A stretch of DNA of 64,000 nt from Actinophytocola sp035995025 (GCA_035995025.1 DASYKY010000057.1:223569-287568), one strand, 5' to 3'; positions 8,193 to 17,433 are shown, numbered from the stretch's first letter. Notes: generated from the sequence alone by a model not told the origin. Made by a program: numbers and translations.

Positions 8193-9218
8193 TCAGCGGT
8201 CGCGGCGGGTCACCAGGCGGGCGAGGGCCATCAGCTCGGCGGCTGCCGGGCCCCGGCCGGCGGAACCGAGCTCGGCAAGGGCGAGCGCGAGTAACTCGTC
8301 CGCCTCGCCCCGGCTCCACGTGCGGCCGCCCGCCGAGTCGACGAACGCGGCGGCCCGCCGCAGGTCGTCGCGGGACAGCTCGTCCGGGCGCCGGTAGAGC
8401 CGCGCCAGCGTCCGCCCGGCCGAGGTGTCCGACGTCAGCGCGAACACCACCGGCAGCGACTTCTTGCGGTTGCGCAGGTCGGAGAACACCGGCTTGCCGG
8501 TCGCCGCCGGGTCGCCCCAGATGCCCAGCAGGTCGTCGACGTGCTGGTAGGCCAGGCCGACGTGCTCGCCGAACGTCCGTAGCCGCTGCACCTGCCCGGC
8601 GTCGCCGCCCCCGAACAGGGCGCCGAGCGCGCACGAGCAGCCGATCAGCGCGCCGGTCTTGTTCGCCGCCATCCGCTCGCACTCCGCGAGGTCCACGACT
8701 TCCCGGCCCTCGAACTCCACGTCCGAGCACTGCCCTTCGACGAGGTCCTGCACGGCCGCGGACAGCATCCGCATCGCGGGCGCCGCGCCCGGGTGCCCGC
8801 TCGCGGCGAGCACGTCCAGCGCGAGCGTCAGCAGCGCGTCCCCGGCGAGGATCGCCGCGCCCGTGCCGAACAGCCGCCACGCGGTCGGCCGGTGCCGCCG
8901 CGTCACGTCGCCGTCCATCACGTCGTCGTGCAGCAGCGAGAAGTTGTGCACCAGCTCGACCGCGACCGCGGCGGGCACCGCCTCGCGCGGCGACCCGCCA
9001 CCCGCGGCCGCCGACAGCAGCGTCAGCGCCGGGCGCACGGCCTTGCCCGCGGCCGCGGGCGTGGCGGCGCCGTGCTCGTCCCACCAGCCCAGGTGGTAAC
9101 CGGCGATCCGGCGCATGGCCCGCGGCAGCGTGTCGACCGCGGCCCGCAGCGCCGGGTCCACCAGCGCGCGGCTCCACGCCAGCGTCTCCCTGGCCGGGGA
9201 GAACTCGGGGGCGGCCAC
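8193..9218 (-). CDS. Polyprenyl (probably geranylgeranyl) diphosphate synthase, candidate encapsulin cargo
   Basis: This trans-prenyltransferase would elongate DMAPP with IPP. GKAVRPAL (58-65) binds IPP, the first aspartate-rich motif is DDVMD (98-102) and the second is DDLLGIWGD (228-236). The first motif has no two-residue insertion and Phe93 stands five residues before it. In archaeal-type GGPP synthases that residue limits the product to C20, so GGPP is my inference. GTG 9218 lies 1 nt after the shell-gene stop. Prenyl synthases are established family 2B encapsulin cargo. I see no long disordered targeting extension, only about 45 residues before the conserved core. Confidence 0.9.
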   Translation of the reverse strand: MAAPEFSPARETLAWSRALVDPALRAAVDTLPRAMRRIAGYHLGWWDEHGAATPAAAGKAVRPALTLLSAAAGGGSPREAVPAAVAVELVHNFSLLHDDVMDGDVTRRHRPTAWRLFGTGAAILAGDALLTLALDVLAASGHPGAAPAMRMLSAAVQDLVEGQCSDVEFEGREVVDLAECERMAANKTGALIGCSCALGALFGGGDAGQVQRLRTFGEHVGLAYQHVDDLLGIWGDPAATGKPVFSDLRNRKKSLPVVFALTSDTSAGRTLARLYRRPDELSRDDLRRAAAFVDSAGGRTWSRGEADELLALALAELGSAGRGPAAAELMALARLVTRRDR

Positions 9219-9219
9219 C

Positions 9220-10632
9220 TCAGCGGCCGATCTCGACGTGCTCGAGGACGCCGAGCGCGTCGGGCACCAGCACCGCCGCGGAGAAGTACGCGCTCACCAG
9301 GTAGGAGATGATCGCCTTCTCGTCGATGTTCATGAACCGCACGTTCATGCCCGGCGACACCTCGTCGTCCAGGCCGGTCTCGTGCAGGCCGATGACGCCC
9401 TGGTCCTCCTCTCCGGTGCGCAGCACCAGGATCGAGCTGAGATGCCCGTCGGTGATCGGGATCTTGTCGCACGGCAGCAGCGGCACGCCCCGCCAGCTCT
9501 GCACGACCGTGCCCTCGTGCGGGATGTTGGCCGGGTAGATGCCCCGCTTCGTGCACTCCCGCCGGAACGCGGCGATCGTGCGCGGGTGGGCGAGGAAGAA
9601 CTTCGACTTGCGCCGCCGGGACACCAGCTCGTCGAGGTCGTCCGGGGTCGGCGGGCCGGTGCGGGTGAACACCCGCTGCGAGAGGTCCGCGTTGTGCAGC
9701 AGGCCGAAGTCGGGGTTGTTGACCAGCTCGTGCTCCTGGCGCTCGCGCAGCGCCTCCACGGTCAGCCGGACCTGCTGCTCGGTCTGGTTCATCGGGTCGT
9801 TGTAGAGGTCCGCGACGCGGGTGTGGACCTTCAGCTGCGTCTGCACGACGGCCAGCTCGTACTCGCGCGGCGTCAGCTCGTAGTCGACGAACGTGGCCGC
9901 CAGGTCGACCTCGCCCGAGTGGCCCGACGACAGGTCGATCGCCGCCTCGCCCTTCTTGTTCTGCGCCCCCTTCGGTTTGGCCAGCTCCGCGCGGATGTGC
10001 TCGCGCAGCCCGTCCGACGCACCGTTCAGCGCCCGGATGGACTGCCCGTCGAGCACGAGCACCGTGCACGGGGTGAGCGCCTTGACGGCGTGCGCCCAGG
10101 TGTCCCCTCTGCCGTCGACCGCACCGGCGAGCACCTGGTCGCCGAAGTGCGCGCCGTCGGCCAGCACGTCCAGCACGACGGGCTCGCCGTACTCGCCGGT
10201 GCCGAGCTTCTGCACCTTCCCGTGCGCCAGCAGGAACAGCCGGTCCACCGGCTGCCCCGGCGCCACGATCACGTCGCCGGCGGCGAACTCCCGCTGGGTG
10301 AACCGGCCGGCCAGCGCGGCCAGCGCGTCGTCGTCGGTGAGGTCGCGCAGCAGCGGCAGCTCGCGCAGCTCCGCGGGCACCACCCGGACGTCGTCGCCGA
10401 CGTTGACGAACGTCAGCCGGCCGTTGCCGATGGCGAGGTTCAGGCGGCGGTTGACGCGGTACGAGCCGCCCCTGGCCTCCACCCACGGCAGCATCCGCAG
10501 CAGCCATCGCGGGGTGACGCCGCGCATCTGCGGCACGGACTTCGTGGTCGTGGTCAGGTTGCGGGCGGCGGTCGTGCTCAGGGTCCGGCGCACCGTCGCC
10601 TCGATGCGGACGCCGGTCTCCACGGTTGTCAC
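9220..10632 (-). CDS. Family 2B encapsulin shell protein with cyclic-nucleotide-binding-like insertion (copy 1)
   Basis: The 470-aa EshA-like protein has an N-terminal arm, an HK97-type shell fold interrupted by a cyclic-nucleotide-binding-like domain (about 89-205; VIVAPGQPVDRLFLLAHGKV), and the rest of the shell fold. Characteristic stretches are YNDPMNQTEQQVRLTVEALR, FFLAHPRTIAAF, WRGVPLLPCDKIPI and AYFSAAVLVPDALGVLEHVE. The expected phosphate-cassette region reads FGDQVLAGAVDGRGDTWAH and lacks the canonical Glu and Pro-Arg-Ala pattern. GTG 10632 begins 1 nt after the preceding stop with GGGAGGG upstream. Full-length similarity to its neighbour shows a tandem duplication. Confidence 0.92.
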   Translation of the reverse strand: MTTVETGVRIEATVRRTLSTTAARNLTTTTKSVPQMRGVTPRWLLRMLPWVEARGGSYRVNRRLNLAIGNGRLTFVNVGDDVRVVPAELRELPLLRDLTDDDALAALAGRFTQREFAAGDVIVAPGQPVDRLFLLAHGKVQKLGTGEYGEPVVLDVLADGAHFGDQVLAGAVDGRGDTWAHAVKALTPCTVLVLDGQSIRALNGASDGLREHIRAELAKPKGAQNKKGEAAIDLSSGHSGEVDLAATFVDYELTPREYELAVVQTQLKVHTRVADLYNDPMNQTEQQVRLTVEALRERQEHELVNNPDFGLLHNADLSQRVFTRTGPPTPDDLDELVSRRRKSKFFLAHPRTIAAFRRECTKRGIYPANIPHEGTVVQSWRGVPLLPCDKIPITDGHLSSILVLRTGEEDQGVIGLHETGLDDEVSPGMNVRFMNIDEKAIISYLVSAYFSAAVLVPDALGVLEHVEIGR

Positions 10633-10633
10633 G

Positions 10634-12064
10634 TCAGCCCTCCCGGCCGAGCTCGACGTTCTCCAGCACACCCAGCGCGTCCGGCACCAGGACGGCCGCC
10701 GAGTAGTACGCGCTGACCAGGTAGGACACGATCGCCTTGGGGCTGATCCCCATGAACCGCACGGACAGGCCCGGCTGGTACTCGTCGGGGATGCCGGTCT
10801 GGTGCAGGCCGACCACGCCCTGCCGCTCCTCGCCGGTGCGCATCAGCATGATCGAGCTGGTGCGGGTGTCCGAGACGGGGATCTTGTTGCACGGGTAGAT
10901 CGGCACGCCGCGCCACGCGGGGATCCGGTTACCGCCCGAGTCCACCGTGTCCGGGTAGATCCCGCGCTTGGAGCACTCCCGGCCGAACGCGGCGATCGTG
11001 CGCGGGTGGGCGAGAAAGAAGCCGGCGTCCTTCCAGACGACGGCGAGCAGCTCGTCGAGGTCGTCCGGGGTGGGCGGGCCGCTGCGGGTGTGGATGCGGT
11101 GGCCGAGGTCGGCGTTGGCGAGCAGGCCGAACCCGGCGTTGTTGACCAGCTCGTGCTCCTGGCGCTCGCGCAGCGCCTCCACGGTCAGCCGCAGCTGCTG
11201 CTCGGTCTGGTCCATCGGCTCGTTGTAGAGGTCGGACACCCGGCTGTGCACGCGCAGTACGGTCTGCGCGACGGACAGCTCGTACTCCCGCGGGGCGAGC
11301 TCGTAGTCCACGAACGTGCCGGGCAGGTCGGGCTCGCCGGAGTGCCCGGAGGACAGCTCGATGGCCGCCTCGCCGTCCGGGGTGCGCGCGGCGGCCTGCC
11401 CGGAACGGAACGCCTCGAGCTGGTCGCGCAGCGTCTCGGAGCGGTCGAGCAGCTCGTCGAACGCCGGCTGGGGGAGCATCAGGACGGTGCACGGGGTGAG
11501 CGCCTTGACGGTGTACTCCCACATGCTGTTCGGGTCCGCGAGCGTCCCGTCGCCGAAATGGTCGCCGTTCGCGAGCACGCCCAGCACGGTCTCGTCGCCG
11601 TAATGGCCGGGACCGATCTTGTTGACCTTTCCGTGCGCGATCAGGAATGCCTCGTTCGACTCGTGGCCGAACTCGACGATCACATCTCCGGGCTGGAATT
11701 CCCGCTGCTCGAAGCGGTCCGCGAGCGCGGCAAGTACCTCGTCGTCGTCATACCCCCGAAACAGCGGCAACTCGCTCAGCTCGGCCGGAATTACCCGGGT
11801 TTCCGAGCCGGTGTTCACGAACGTCACCCGGCCGTCGCCGACCGAGTAGGTGAGCCGCCGGTTGACCCGGTAGGTGCCGCCGGAGACCTGTACCCAGGGC
11901 AACATCTTCAGCAGCCACCGCGACGAGATGCCCTGCATCTGCGGCACGGATTTCCTCGTGGTCGCCAGGTTTCGTGCGGCCGTGGTCGCAAGGCTTTGCT
12001 GTCGTTCGCCGTTCGTGTCGAGCCCGGGTGCCTCGGGTTCGGTCACCGTCACTACGTACACCAC
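10634..12064 (-). CDS. Family 2B encapsulin shell protein with cyclic-nucleotide-binding-like insertion (copy 2)
   Basis: This is the first gene of the operon, 476 aa and collinear with copy 1. It has an N-terminal arm, shell-fold start (about 40-92), nucleotide-binding-like insertion (about 97-215; VIVEFGHESNEAFLIAHGKV), then YNEPMDQTEQQLRLTVEALR, FFLAHPRTIAAF, WRGVPIYPCNKIPV and AYYSAAVLVPDALGVLENVE. The phosphate-cassette position reads FGDGTLADPNSMWEYT, also without the canonical Arg, so ligand binding is doubtful. Two shell genes could give a mixed shell or two alternative shells. GTG 12064 is the longest plausible start, but its Shine-Dalgarno is weak and GTGs a few codons downstream are alternatives. 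Confidence 0.9.
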   Translation of the reverse strand: MVYVVTVTEPEAPGLDTNGERQQSLATTAARNLATTRKSVPQMQGISSRWLLKMLPWVQVSGGTYRVNRRLTYSVGDGRVTFVNTGSETRVIPAELSELPLFRGYDDDEVLAALADRFEQREFQPGDVIVEFGHESNEAFLIAHGKVNKIGPGHYGDETVLGVLANGDHFGDGTLADPNSMWEYTVKALTPCTVLMLPQPAFDELLDRSETLRDQLEAFRSGQAAARTPDGEAAIELSSGHSGEPDLPGTFVDYELAPREYELSVAQTVLRVHSRVSDLYNEPMDQTEQQLRLTVEALRERQEHELVNNAGFGLLANADLGHRIHTRSGPPTPDDLDELLAVVWKDAGFFLAHPRTIAAFGRECSKRGIYPDTVDSGGNRIPAWRGVPIYPCNKIPVSDTRTSSIMLMRTGEERQGVVGLHQTGIPDEYQPGLSVRFMGISPKAIVSYLVSAYYSAAVLVPDALGVLENVELGREG

Positions 12065-12455
12065 CCATCACCATGCGGAATTTCCGGATGTCCAGCTGAA
12101 AGTGGAGCTAACACTGGAAATCGGCGGGTGGACAGTCGCCCAACCGGGTAGTGGCCGCCCGCCGGTCCCGTGCACCCGACTGCCGATTCACCACCCTTTC
12201 CGGTCGGTGGCCGGTCAACCGCGCGTAACGCGTCAGGGCCACCCGGTGAATGGCAACCCGGCAAGCGGGTGGAATACCGGGAGAAGTGAGAGAAGCCGCG
12301 TCGCTGAACCGGCCTAACCGCGGTACTACCCATAGTTGATCAGGCGGCTCGATGATCAAGCGGCACCGTCCGAATCGGAACCGGTCGAGCGACACCCGGG
12401 CGACTCGCCTCCGGCGGACGTCGCCGGGCTCGATCCGCAACTATGCTGGCCCGCG
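12065..12455. other. Divergent intergenic region upstream of the encapsulin operon
   Basis: These 391 bp separate the encapsulin operon (minus) from the epimerase/beta-galactosidase pair (plus) and must hold both promoters. I see no convincing gene, tandem repeat or strong perfect palindrome. The stretch just upstream of the shell gene (about 12070-12120) is relatively AT-rich and is the likeliest position for the operon promoter, but no sigma-factor consensus could be assigned with confidence. Confidence 0.5.
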
Positions 12456-13346
12456 ATGAGTCACCAACCGAGCCGTGTCCTGGTCACCGGGGCGGCGGGC
12501 CGGCTCGGCCGGGCCGTGCTGGCGGAGCTGGCCGCGCGCGGCGTGCCCGCGGCCGGGCTCGACCGGCGTGCTCCCGGGAACGCCCCGGTCGACAGGTTCC
12601 ACGTCGGCGAGGCCACGGACGCGGCACTCGTGCGGGCCGCGCTCTCCGATGTGGACACCGTGATCCACCTGGCCGCCACGCCCACCCCGGAGCACCGGCC
12701 GGCCGCGGAGGTGTTCGTCGGCAACGTGGCGGCCACCTTCACCGTGCTGGACGAGGTCGCGCGGGCCGGTGTGCCGCGGGCGGTGATCGCCAGCAGCTTC
12801 TCCATCACCGGCCTGCCGTTCGGGCCGCCTGCGCTGCGCCCGGCCCACGTGCCCATCGACGAGTCCTCCCCGCTGCAGGTCACCGACCCGTACGCACTGT
12901 CCAAACAGGCCGACGAGGCGACCGCCGCGATGGTGTCCCGCCGCGCCGGGACGGCCGTCGCCGCGCTGCGGTTCCCGCTGCTCGGCTTCCCCGGCGGCGA
13001 GCTCGGCGGCGACGAGGGCGGCGGCCAGCTCGCCGCGCAGGCCGAGCGGTACCGCGCCGACCCCGGCTCCGGCGTCTCCCACCTGTGGACCTACCTGGAC
13101 AGCCGCGACGCCGCCCGCGCCTGCTGGCTCGCCGCCACCGTCCCCCTTTCCGGCGCCCGGCCCGTGTTCGTCACCGCGCCGGAGACGCTCGCCCCGTACC
13201 CGACCGAGGAGCTGCTCGACCGGTTCCTGCCCGGCGTGCCGCGCCGCGCGCCACTGCCCGGCCGGACCGTCCCGGTCGACCTGACCGCCGCCCGCACCCT
13301 GCTCGGGTTCGCCGCCGAGCACGAGTACACATTGGAGCGTGCGTGA
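12456..13346 (+). CDS. NAD-dependent epimerase/dehydratase
   Basis: The 296-aa extended short-chain dehydrogenase has the N-terminal Rossmann motif TGAAGRLG (about 10-17), VIHLAATPTPEHRP, the catalytic Ser region ASSFSITG and the YxxxK motif YALSK. ATG 12456 (MSHQPSRVLVTG) places the nucleotide-binding loop at the usual distance from the N-terminus; longer frames add no conserved sequence. Its TGA overlaps the GTG of the beta-galactosidase gene, so the two are coupled. A sugar-modifying role fits the partner, but the substrate is unknown. Confidence 0.85.
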   Translation: MSHQPSRVLVTGAAGRLGRAVLAELAARGVPAAGLDRRAPGNAPVDRFHVGEATDAALVRAALSDVDTVIHLAATPTPEHRPAAEVFVGNVAATFTVLDEVARAGVPRAVIASSFSITGLPFGPPALRPAHVPIDESSPLQVTDPYALSKQADEATAAMVSRRAGTAVAALRFPLLGFPGGELGGDEGGGQLAAQAERYRADPGSGVSHLWTYLDSRDAARACWLAATVPLSGARPVFVTAPETLAPYPTEELLDRFLPGVPRRAPLPGRTVPVDLTAARTLLGFAAEHEYTLERA

Positions 13347-16108
13347 CCTACTACGCCGACTTCGCGCCCGGGACCGGCCGCCGCGAGCCACGCGCCGCCC
13401 TGCACTCCGACGCACCGCGGGTCGACCTCGCCGGCACCTGGCGGTTCCACCTCTCGCCCCGCGCGGACGTGCCGGACGACTTCGCGGACCCGGACTTCGA
13501 CCACGCCGGCTGGCTAGTGCTGCCCGTCCCGTCGCACTGGCCGCTGTACGGGCACGGCAAGCCCGCGTACACCAACGTCGCCTACCCGTTCCCGGTCGAC
13601 CCGCCGTACCCGCCGCAGGACAACCCGACCGGCGACCACCGGCGGGTGTTCGACCTGCCCGGTGACTGGGCCGGCACCGACGCGGTGCTGCGCTTCGACG
13701 GGGTCGACTCGTGCGCGCGGGTGTGGCTCAACGGCACCGAGCTCGGTTTCTTCACCGGCAGCAGGCTGCCCACCGAGTACGACGTCGGGCACCTGCTGCG
13801 GCCCGGCCGCAACGTGGTCGCGGTGCGCGTGCACCAGTGGTCGGCCGCGAGCTACCTCGAGGACCAGGACATGTGGTGGCTGCCGGGGATCTTCCGTGGC
13901 GTGAGCCTGCTGCGCCGCCCGGCCGAGCCGCTCGACGACGTGTTCGTGCACGCGGACTACGACCACACCACCGGCCGGGGGACGCTGCGCGTGGACGCCT
14001 CGGCGCCCGCGGTCGTGGCGGTGCCGGAGCTGGGCATCGCCGGGCTCGCGACCGGCGAGCCGGTCACCGTCGCGGTCGAGCCGTGGTCGGCCGAGTCGCC
14101 GCGCCTCTACGACGCCACCGTGGCGACCGAGGGCGAGACGGTCTCGCTGCGCATCGGCTTCCGCACGGTGTCCATCGTGGACGGTGTGCTGCTGGTCAAC
14201 GGCGTGCCGCTCGCGCTGCGCGGGGTAAACCGGCACGAGTTCCACCCCGACTTCGGCCGCGCGCTGCCCTACGAGACCATGCGCGCCGACGTGCTGGCGA
14301 TGAAGCAGCACAACGTCAACGCCGTGCGCACCAGCCACTACCCGCCGCACCCCGCGTTCCTCGACCTGTGCGACGAGCTCGGCCTGTGGGTGGTCGACGA
14401 GTGCGACCTGGAGACCCACGGCTTCCTGTTCGCCGGCTGGCGGCACAACCCGTCCGGCGAGCCGGCCTGGCGGGAGTCCTACCTGGACCGCATGCGACGG
14501 ACCGTGGAGCGGGACAAGAACCACCCGAGCATCATGGCGTGGTCGCTGGGCAACGAGAGCCACACCGGCGAGAACCTGGCCGCGATGGCCGGCTGGGCCC
14601 GCGAGCGCGACCCGTCCCGGCCGGTGCACTACGAGGGTGACCACGACGACGCCTACGTGGACGTGCACAGCCGGATGTACGCCTCGCACCGGGAGACCGC
14701 GGAGATCAGCGAGCACACGACGATCCCGTTCCTGCAGTGCGAGTACGCGCACGCGATGGGCAACGGGCCGGGCGGGCTCGCCGAGTACGTGGCGCTGTTC
14801 GACGCCCACCCGCGCTGCGCGGGCGGGTTCGTGTGGGAGTGGATCGACCACGGCCTGCGCCACCCCGACCTGGAGTTCGCCTACGGCGGCGACTACGACG
14901 AGCCGCTGCACGACGGCAACTTCGTCATCGACGGGCTGCTGTTCCCCGACCGCACGCCGTCGCCGGGGCTGCTGGACGTGAAGAAGGCCTACGAGCCGGT
15001 CCGGTTCAGCTTCGCCGCCGAGTCGCTGACGATCACACCGGCGCGTGGCGACCTGTCCGGCCTCCGTTTCGTGTGGACGGTCGAGCCGGGCGAGGCCGGG
15101 GTGTTCGAGGTGCCGGCCGCGGGCGGGACCGTGCCGCTGCCCGCGTTCCGCGCGGGCGGCGAGGTGTGGCTGACCGTGCGGGCCGTGCTCGCCGGAGACA
15201 CCGCGTGGGCACCCGCCGGGCACGAGGTGGCGTGGGCGCAGCACCGCCTCCACGCCCCGCCCCCGCCCGCGCAGCTCACCCCGACGTCTCGTCTACTTCG
15301 GACAGACACCGGGTTCGGGCTCGGCCCGCTGGCGTTCGACCACGCCGGGCGGCTCACCACCCTCGCCGGACATCGGGCCGCCGGGCCCCGGCTGCGGTTG
15401 TGGCGCGCGCCGACGGACAACGACCGCATCGGCCGGCTGCACGAGACGTGGCTGGCGACGGGCCTGCACCGGCTGACCGAACGGTTCGACGAGGTCGAGG
15501 CGGGCGACGAGCTGGTCGTCCGCACCCGCTCGGCAGCGGCGGCGACCGACCGCGGCGTGCGCGTCACCTACCGGTGGACGCCGCTGGACCGGGCGGTCGC
15601 GCTGACCGTCGAGGTCGACCCGGAAGGCACCTGGCCGGAGCCGATCGCCACGCTGGCCGTCGCGTTCACGCTGCCCGCCACGCTCGACCACGTGAGCTGG
15701 TTCGGCCGCGGCCCCGGGGAGTCCTATCCGGACACCGGGATCGCGGCGCGGGTCGGCCGCTTCCACGCCACGGTCGACGAGCTGCAGACGCCCTACATCC
15801 GGCCGCAGGAGAACGGCCGCCGCGCGGACGTCCGGTGGGTGACGCTGACCGACGCCACGGGCCACGGCGTGAAGATCACCGGACTGGAGCCGTTCGGCCT
15901 GACCGCCCGCCGCTGGCCGGACGCCGCGCTCGCCGCGGCCACGCACCGTAACCAATTGGTCGCGGGCGAGCATGTCGAGCTGTCGCTGGACGTCGGCCAC
16001 CACGGCATCGGCACGGCGTCCTGCGGGCCGGGTACTTTGCCCGGCTACGAACTTTTTCTGAACAAGACGGCCTTTTCGGTCATTGTCGAGCCGGTCAAGC
16101 TCGCCTGA
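13343..16108 (+). CDS. GH2-family beta-galactosidase
   Basis: This large 921-aa retaining glycosidase has the LacZ-type layout. An N-terminal jelly-roll sugar-binding domain (LAGTWRFHLSPRAD onward) is followed by an immunoglobulin-like domain and a TIM barrel. The barrel carries RGVNRHEFHPDFG, the acid/base Glu in WSLGNESH (about residue 405) and the nucleophile Glu in QCEYAHAMGNGPG (about 467). A C-terminal beta-gal small-chain region includes WRAPTDNDR and RPQENGRRADVRW. There is no signal peptide. The start GTG 13343 overlaps the epimerase stop. Beta-galactosidase is the best match; other GH2 specificities remain possible. Confidence 0.9.
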   Translation: MTYYADFAPGTGRREPRAALHSDAPRVDLAGTWRFHLSPRADVPDDFADPDFDHAGWLVLPVPSHWPLYGHGKPAYTNVAYPFPVDPPYPPQDNPTGDHRRVFDLPGDWAGTDAVLRFDGVDSCARVWLNGTELGFFTGSRLPTEYDVGHLLRPGRNVVAVRVHQWSAASYLEDQDMWWLPGIFRGVSLLRRPAEPLDDVFVHADYDHTTGRGTLRVDASAPAVVAVPELGIAGLATGEPVTVAVEPWSAESPRLYDATVATEGETVSLRIGFRTVSIVDGVLLVNGVPLALRGVNRHEFHPDFGRALPYETMRADVLAMKQHNVNAVRTSHYPPHPAFLDLCDELGLWVVDECDLETHGFLFAGWRHNPSGEPAWRESYLDRMRRTVERDKNHPSIMAWSLGNESHTGENLAAMAGWARERDPSRPVHYEGDHDDAYVDVHSRMYASHRETAEISEHTTIPFLQCEYAHAMGNGPGGLAEYVALFDAHPRCAGGFVWEWIDHGLRHPDLEFAYGGDYDEPLHDGNFVIDGLLFPDRTPSPGLLDVKKAYEPVRFSFAAESLTITPARGDLSGLRFVWTVEPGEAGVFEVPAAGGTVPLPAFRAGGEVWLTVRAVLAGDTAWAPAGHEVAWAQHRLHAPPPPAQLTPTSRLLRTDTGFGLGPLAFDHAGRLTTLAGHRAAGPRLRLWRAPTDNDRIGRLHETWLATGLHRLTERFDEVEAGDELVVRTRSAAAATDRGVRVTYRWTPLDRAVALTVEVDPEGTWPEPIATLAVAFTLPATLDHVSWFGRGPGESYPDTGIAARVGRFHATVDELQTPYIRPQENGRRADVRWVTLTDATGHGVKITGLEPFGLTARRWPDAALAAATHRNQLVAGEHVELSLDVGHHGIGTASCGPGTLPGYELFLNKTAFSVIVEPVKLA

Positions 16109-16179
16109 GCGCTCCGGTTGTCGGGACTCCTGGTCTCTGCGAGGATGTTGCTCTCAGTAACAAATAAGGAGCTTGCATA

Positions 16180-16593
16180 ATGGCGTCTCGTCTCAACCCG
16201 TACATCAGCTTCAACGGCAACGCCCGGCAGGCGATGGAGTTCTACAAGGACGTGTTCGGCGGCGAACTGGCCCTGAACACCTTCGGCGAGTACGGCCAGC
16301 AGGGTGCCGACGCCGACAAGGTCATGCACGCCCAGCTCGAGTCGCCGGGCGGCTACACGATCATGGGTGCGGACACGCCGGAGGGCATGACGCACAACCC
16401 GGGCGACACGATGACGGTGAGCCTGAGCGGTGACGACACCGCGGAGCTGCACGGCTACTGGGAGAAGCTGGCCGCCGGCGGCAAGGTCACGATGCCCCTG
16501 GAGAAGCAGATGTGGGGCGACGAGTTCGGCATGGTCGTCGACCAGTTCGGCGTCCCGTGGATGGTCAACATCGCCGGCCAGCAGCAGGGCTGA
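16180..16593 (+). CDS. VOC-family (PhnB-like) protein
   Basis: The 137-aa protein has two beta-alpha-beta-beta-beta modules of the vicinal-oxygen-chelate fold, of the PhnB/glyoxalase-like subgroup. It opens LNPYISFNGNARQAMEFYKD and ends with the typical WGDEFGMVVDQFGVPWMVN. AAGGAG is well placed before ATG 16180. Such single-domain proteins are common in actinobacteria and mostly have no assigned substrate. It stands alone, followed by a strong convergent hairpin. Confidence 0.88.
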   Translation: MASRLNPYISFNGNARQAMEFYKDVFGGELALNTFGEYGQQGADADKVMHAQLESPGGYTIMGADTPEGMTHNPGDTMTVSLSGDDTAELHGYWEKLAAGGKVTMPLEKQMWGDEFGMVVDQFGVPWMVNIAGQQQG

Positions 16594-16598
16594 TGAGC

Positions 16599-16637
16599 CG
16601 GAGCGGTGGAGGACCGGAACGGCCCTCCACCGCTCCG
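16599..16637. terminator. Bidirectional terminator hairpin
   Basis: A perfect 14-bp inverted repeat, CGGAGCGGTGGAGG at 16599-16612 and CCTCCACCGCTCCG at 16624-16637, encloses an 11-nt loop. It fills almost the whole gap between two convergent genes. There is no U-tract, as is usual in high-GC actinobacteria. It would serve both the VOC gene and the opposing regulator. Confidence 0.85.
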
Positions 16638-16638
16638 C

Positions 16639-17400
16639 TCAGGAGAGCTCACCACTGATGCCCAGTGCGGCGAGGATCTCGCGCGGTGACATCGCGAGCT
16701 GCGGCTCGTGATCGAGCCGTAGCTGCTGCGCCGCGGTGAGCTGATGCACGACCAGCCGATCGTCGACCTTGATGAGGAGCATCGCGCCCAACCGGATGAC
16801 GGAACTGCTCATCGGCCGCACCGATTCGATCACAGGCCCGAGGTGCTGCAACATAGTCGCGGTGACTTGAGCGTCCTGCGCGAGGACGAGCCGCGAGTCA
16901 GCCGCATGCGCGGCGACAGCCGCGACTCCCTGAACGAGCTCGTTGTCCCGCGCCCGGCGGAACCACGAGCGCCCTGACCGTCTGTTCGCGGCGCGTGGTC
17001 GAGCCAATGCCCGTTCGGGTGTCGTGGAGGCAGTTGACGCCGAATCGCGGCGCGGTCGGCCAGGAGGCGACGACGTGATGATGCGCGGCGCGCCTACTAT
17101 CAGGCGATAGCCGCGCCACTCGCTGACGATACGTACGTGATCCGAGCAGCCGACCTCTCGTATGCACATCCGCAGCCTCGACACGTATACCTGGACCGCG
17201 ATGGTTGGCTTCATCGGGACGGCACCCGGCCATAGTGTCGCGATGATGCGTTCAACAGGCACGAACTCGTTGGCATCATGACGCAGGGCCCGGAGAAGAG
17301 TCAGCATTCGCGGAGTGACCTCTACCTCGTGACCCTCGGCTGCCAAGAGGCCGGAAGGGCTCATGCGAAAGCCCAGCTCGTCGCGCGACTCGTCATCCAC
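16639..17400 (-). CDS. Winged-helix (OmpR/PhoB-type) DNA-binding protein
   Basis: Residues about 22-105 form an OmpR/PhoB-type winged helix: EVTPRMLTLLRALRHDANE, then VPVERIIATLWPGAVP, VQVYVSRLRMCI and the wing RGYRLIVG. There is no receiver domain and no BTAD domain, so it is neither a classical response regulator nor a SARP. A linker rich in Ser, Pro and Arg follows, then an unassigned C-terminal domain of about 110 residues ending LAMSPREILAALGISGELS. The GTG start at 17400 has a poor Shine-Dalgarno. Target and signal are unknown. Confidence 0.7.
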   Translation of the reverse strand: MDDESRDELGFRMSPSGLLAAEGHEVEVTPRMLTLLRALRHDANEFVPVERIIATLWPGAVPMKPTIAVQVYVSRLRMCIREVGCSDHVRIVSEWRGYRLIVGAPRIITSSPPGRPRRDSASTASTTPERALARPRAANRRSGRSWFRRARDNELVQGVAAVAAHAADSRLVLAQDAQVTATMLQHLGPVIESVRPMSSSVIRLGAMLLIKVDDRLVVHQLTAAQQLRLDHEPQLAMSPREILAALGISGELS

Positions 17401-17433
17401 GGCGGCCGAGTCTAGCCCCGGAAGCGGGTTGGC

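Noticed and set aside
4409..12064. Complete terpene biosynthetic cluster
   Set aside because: No terpene cyclase, methyltransferase or P450 gene is present within the operon or its flanks, so only precursor supply is supported.
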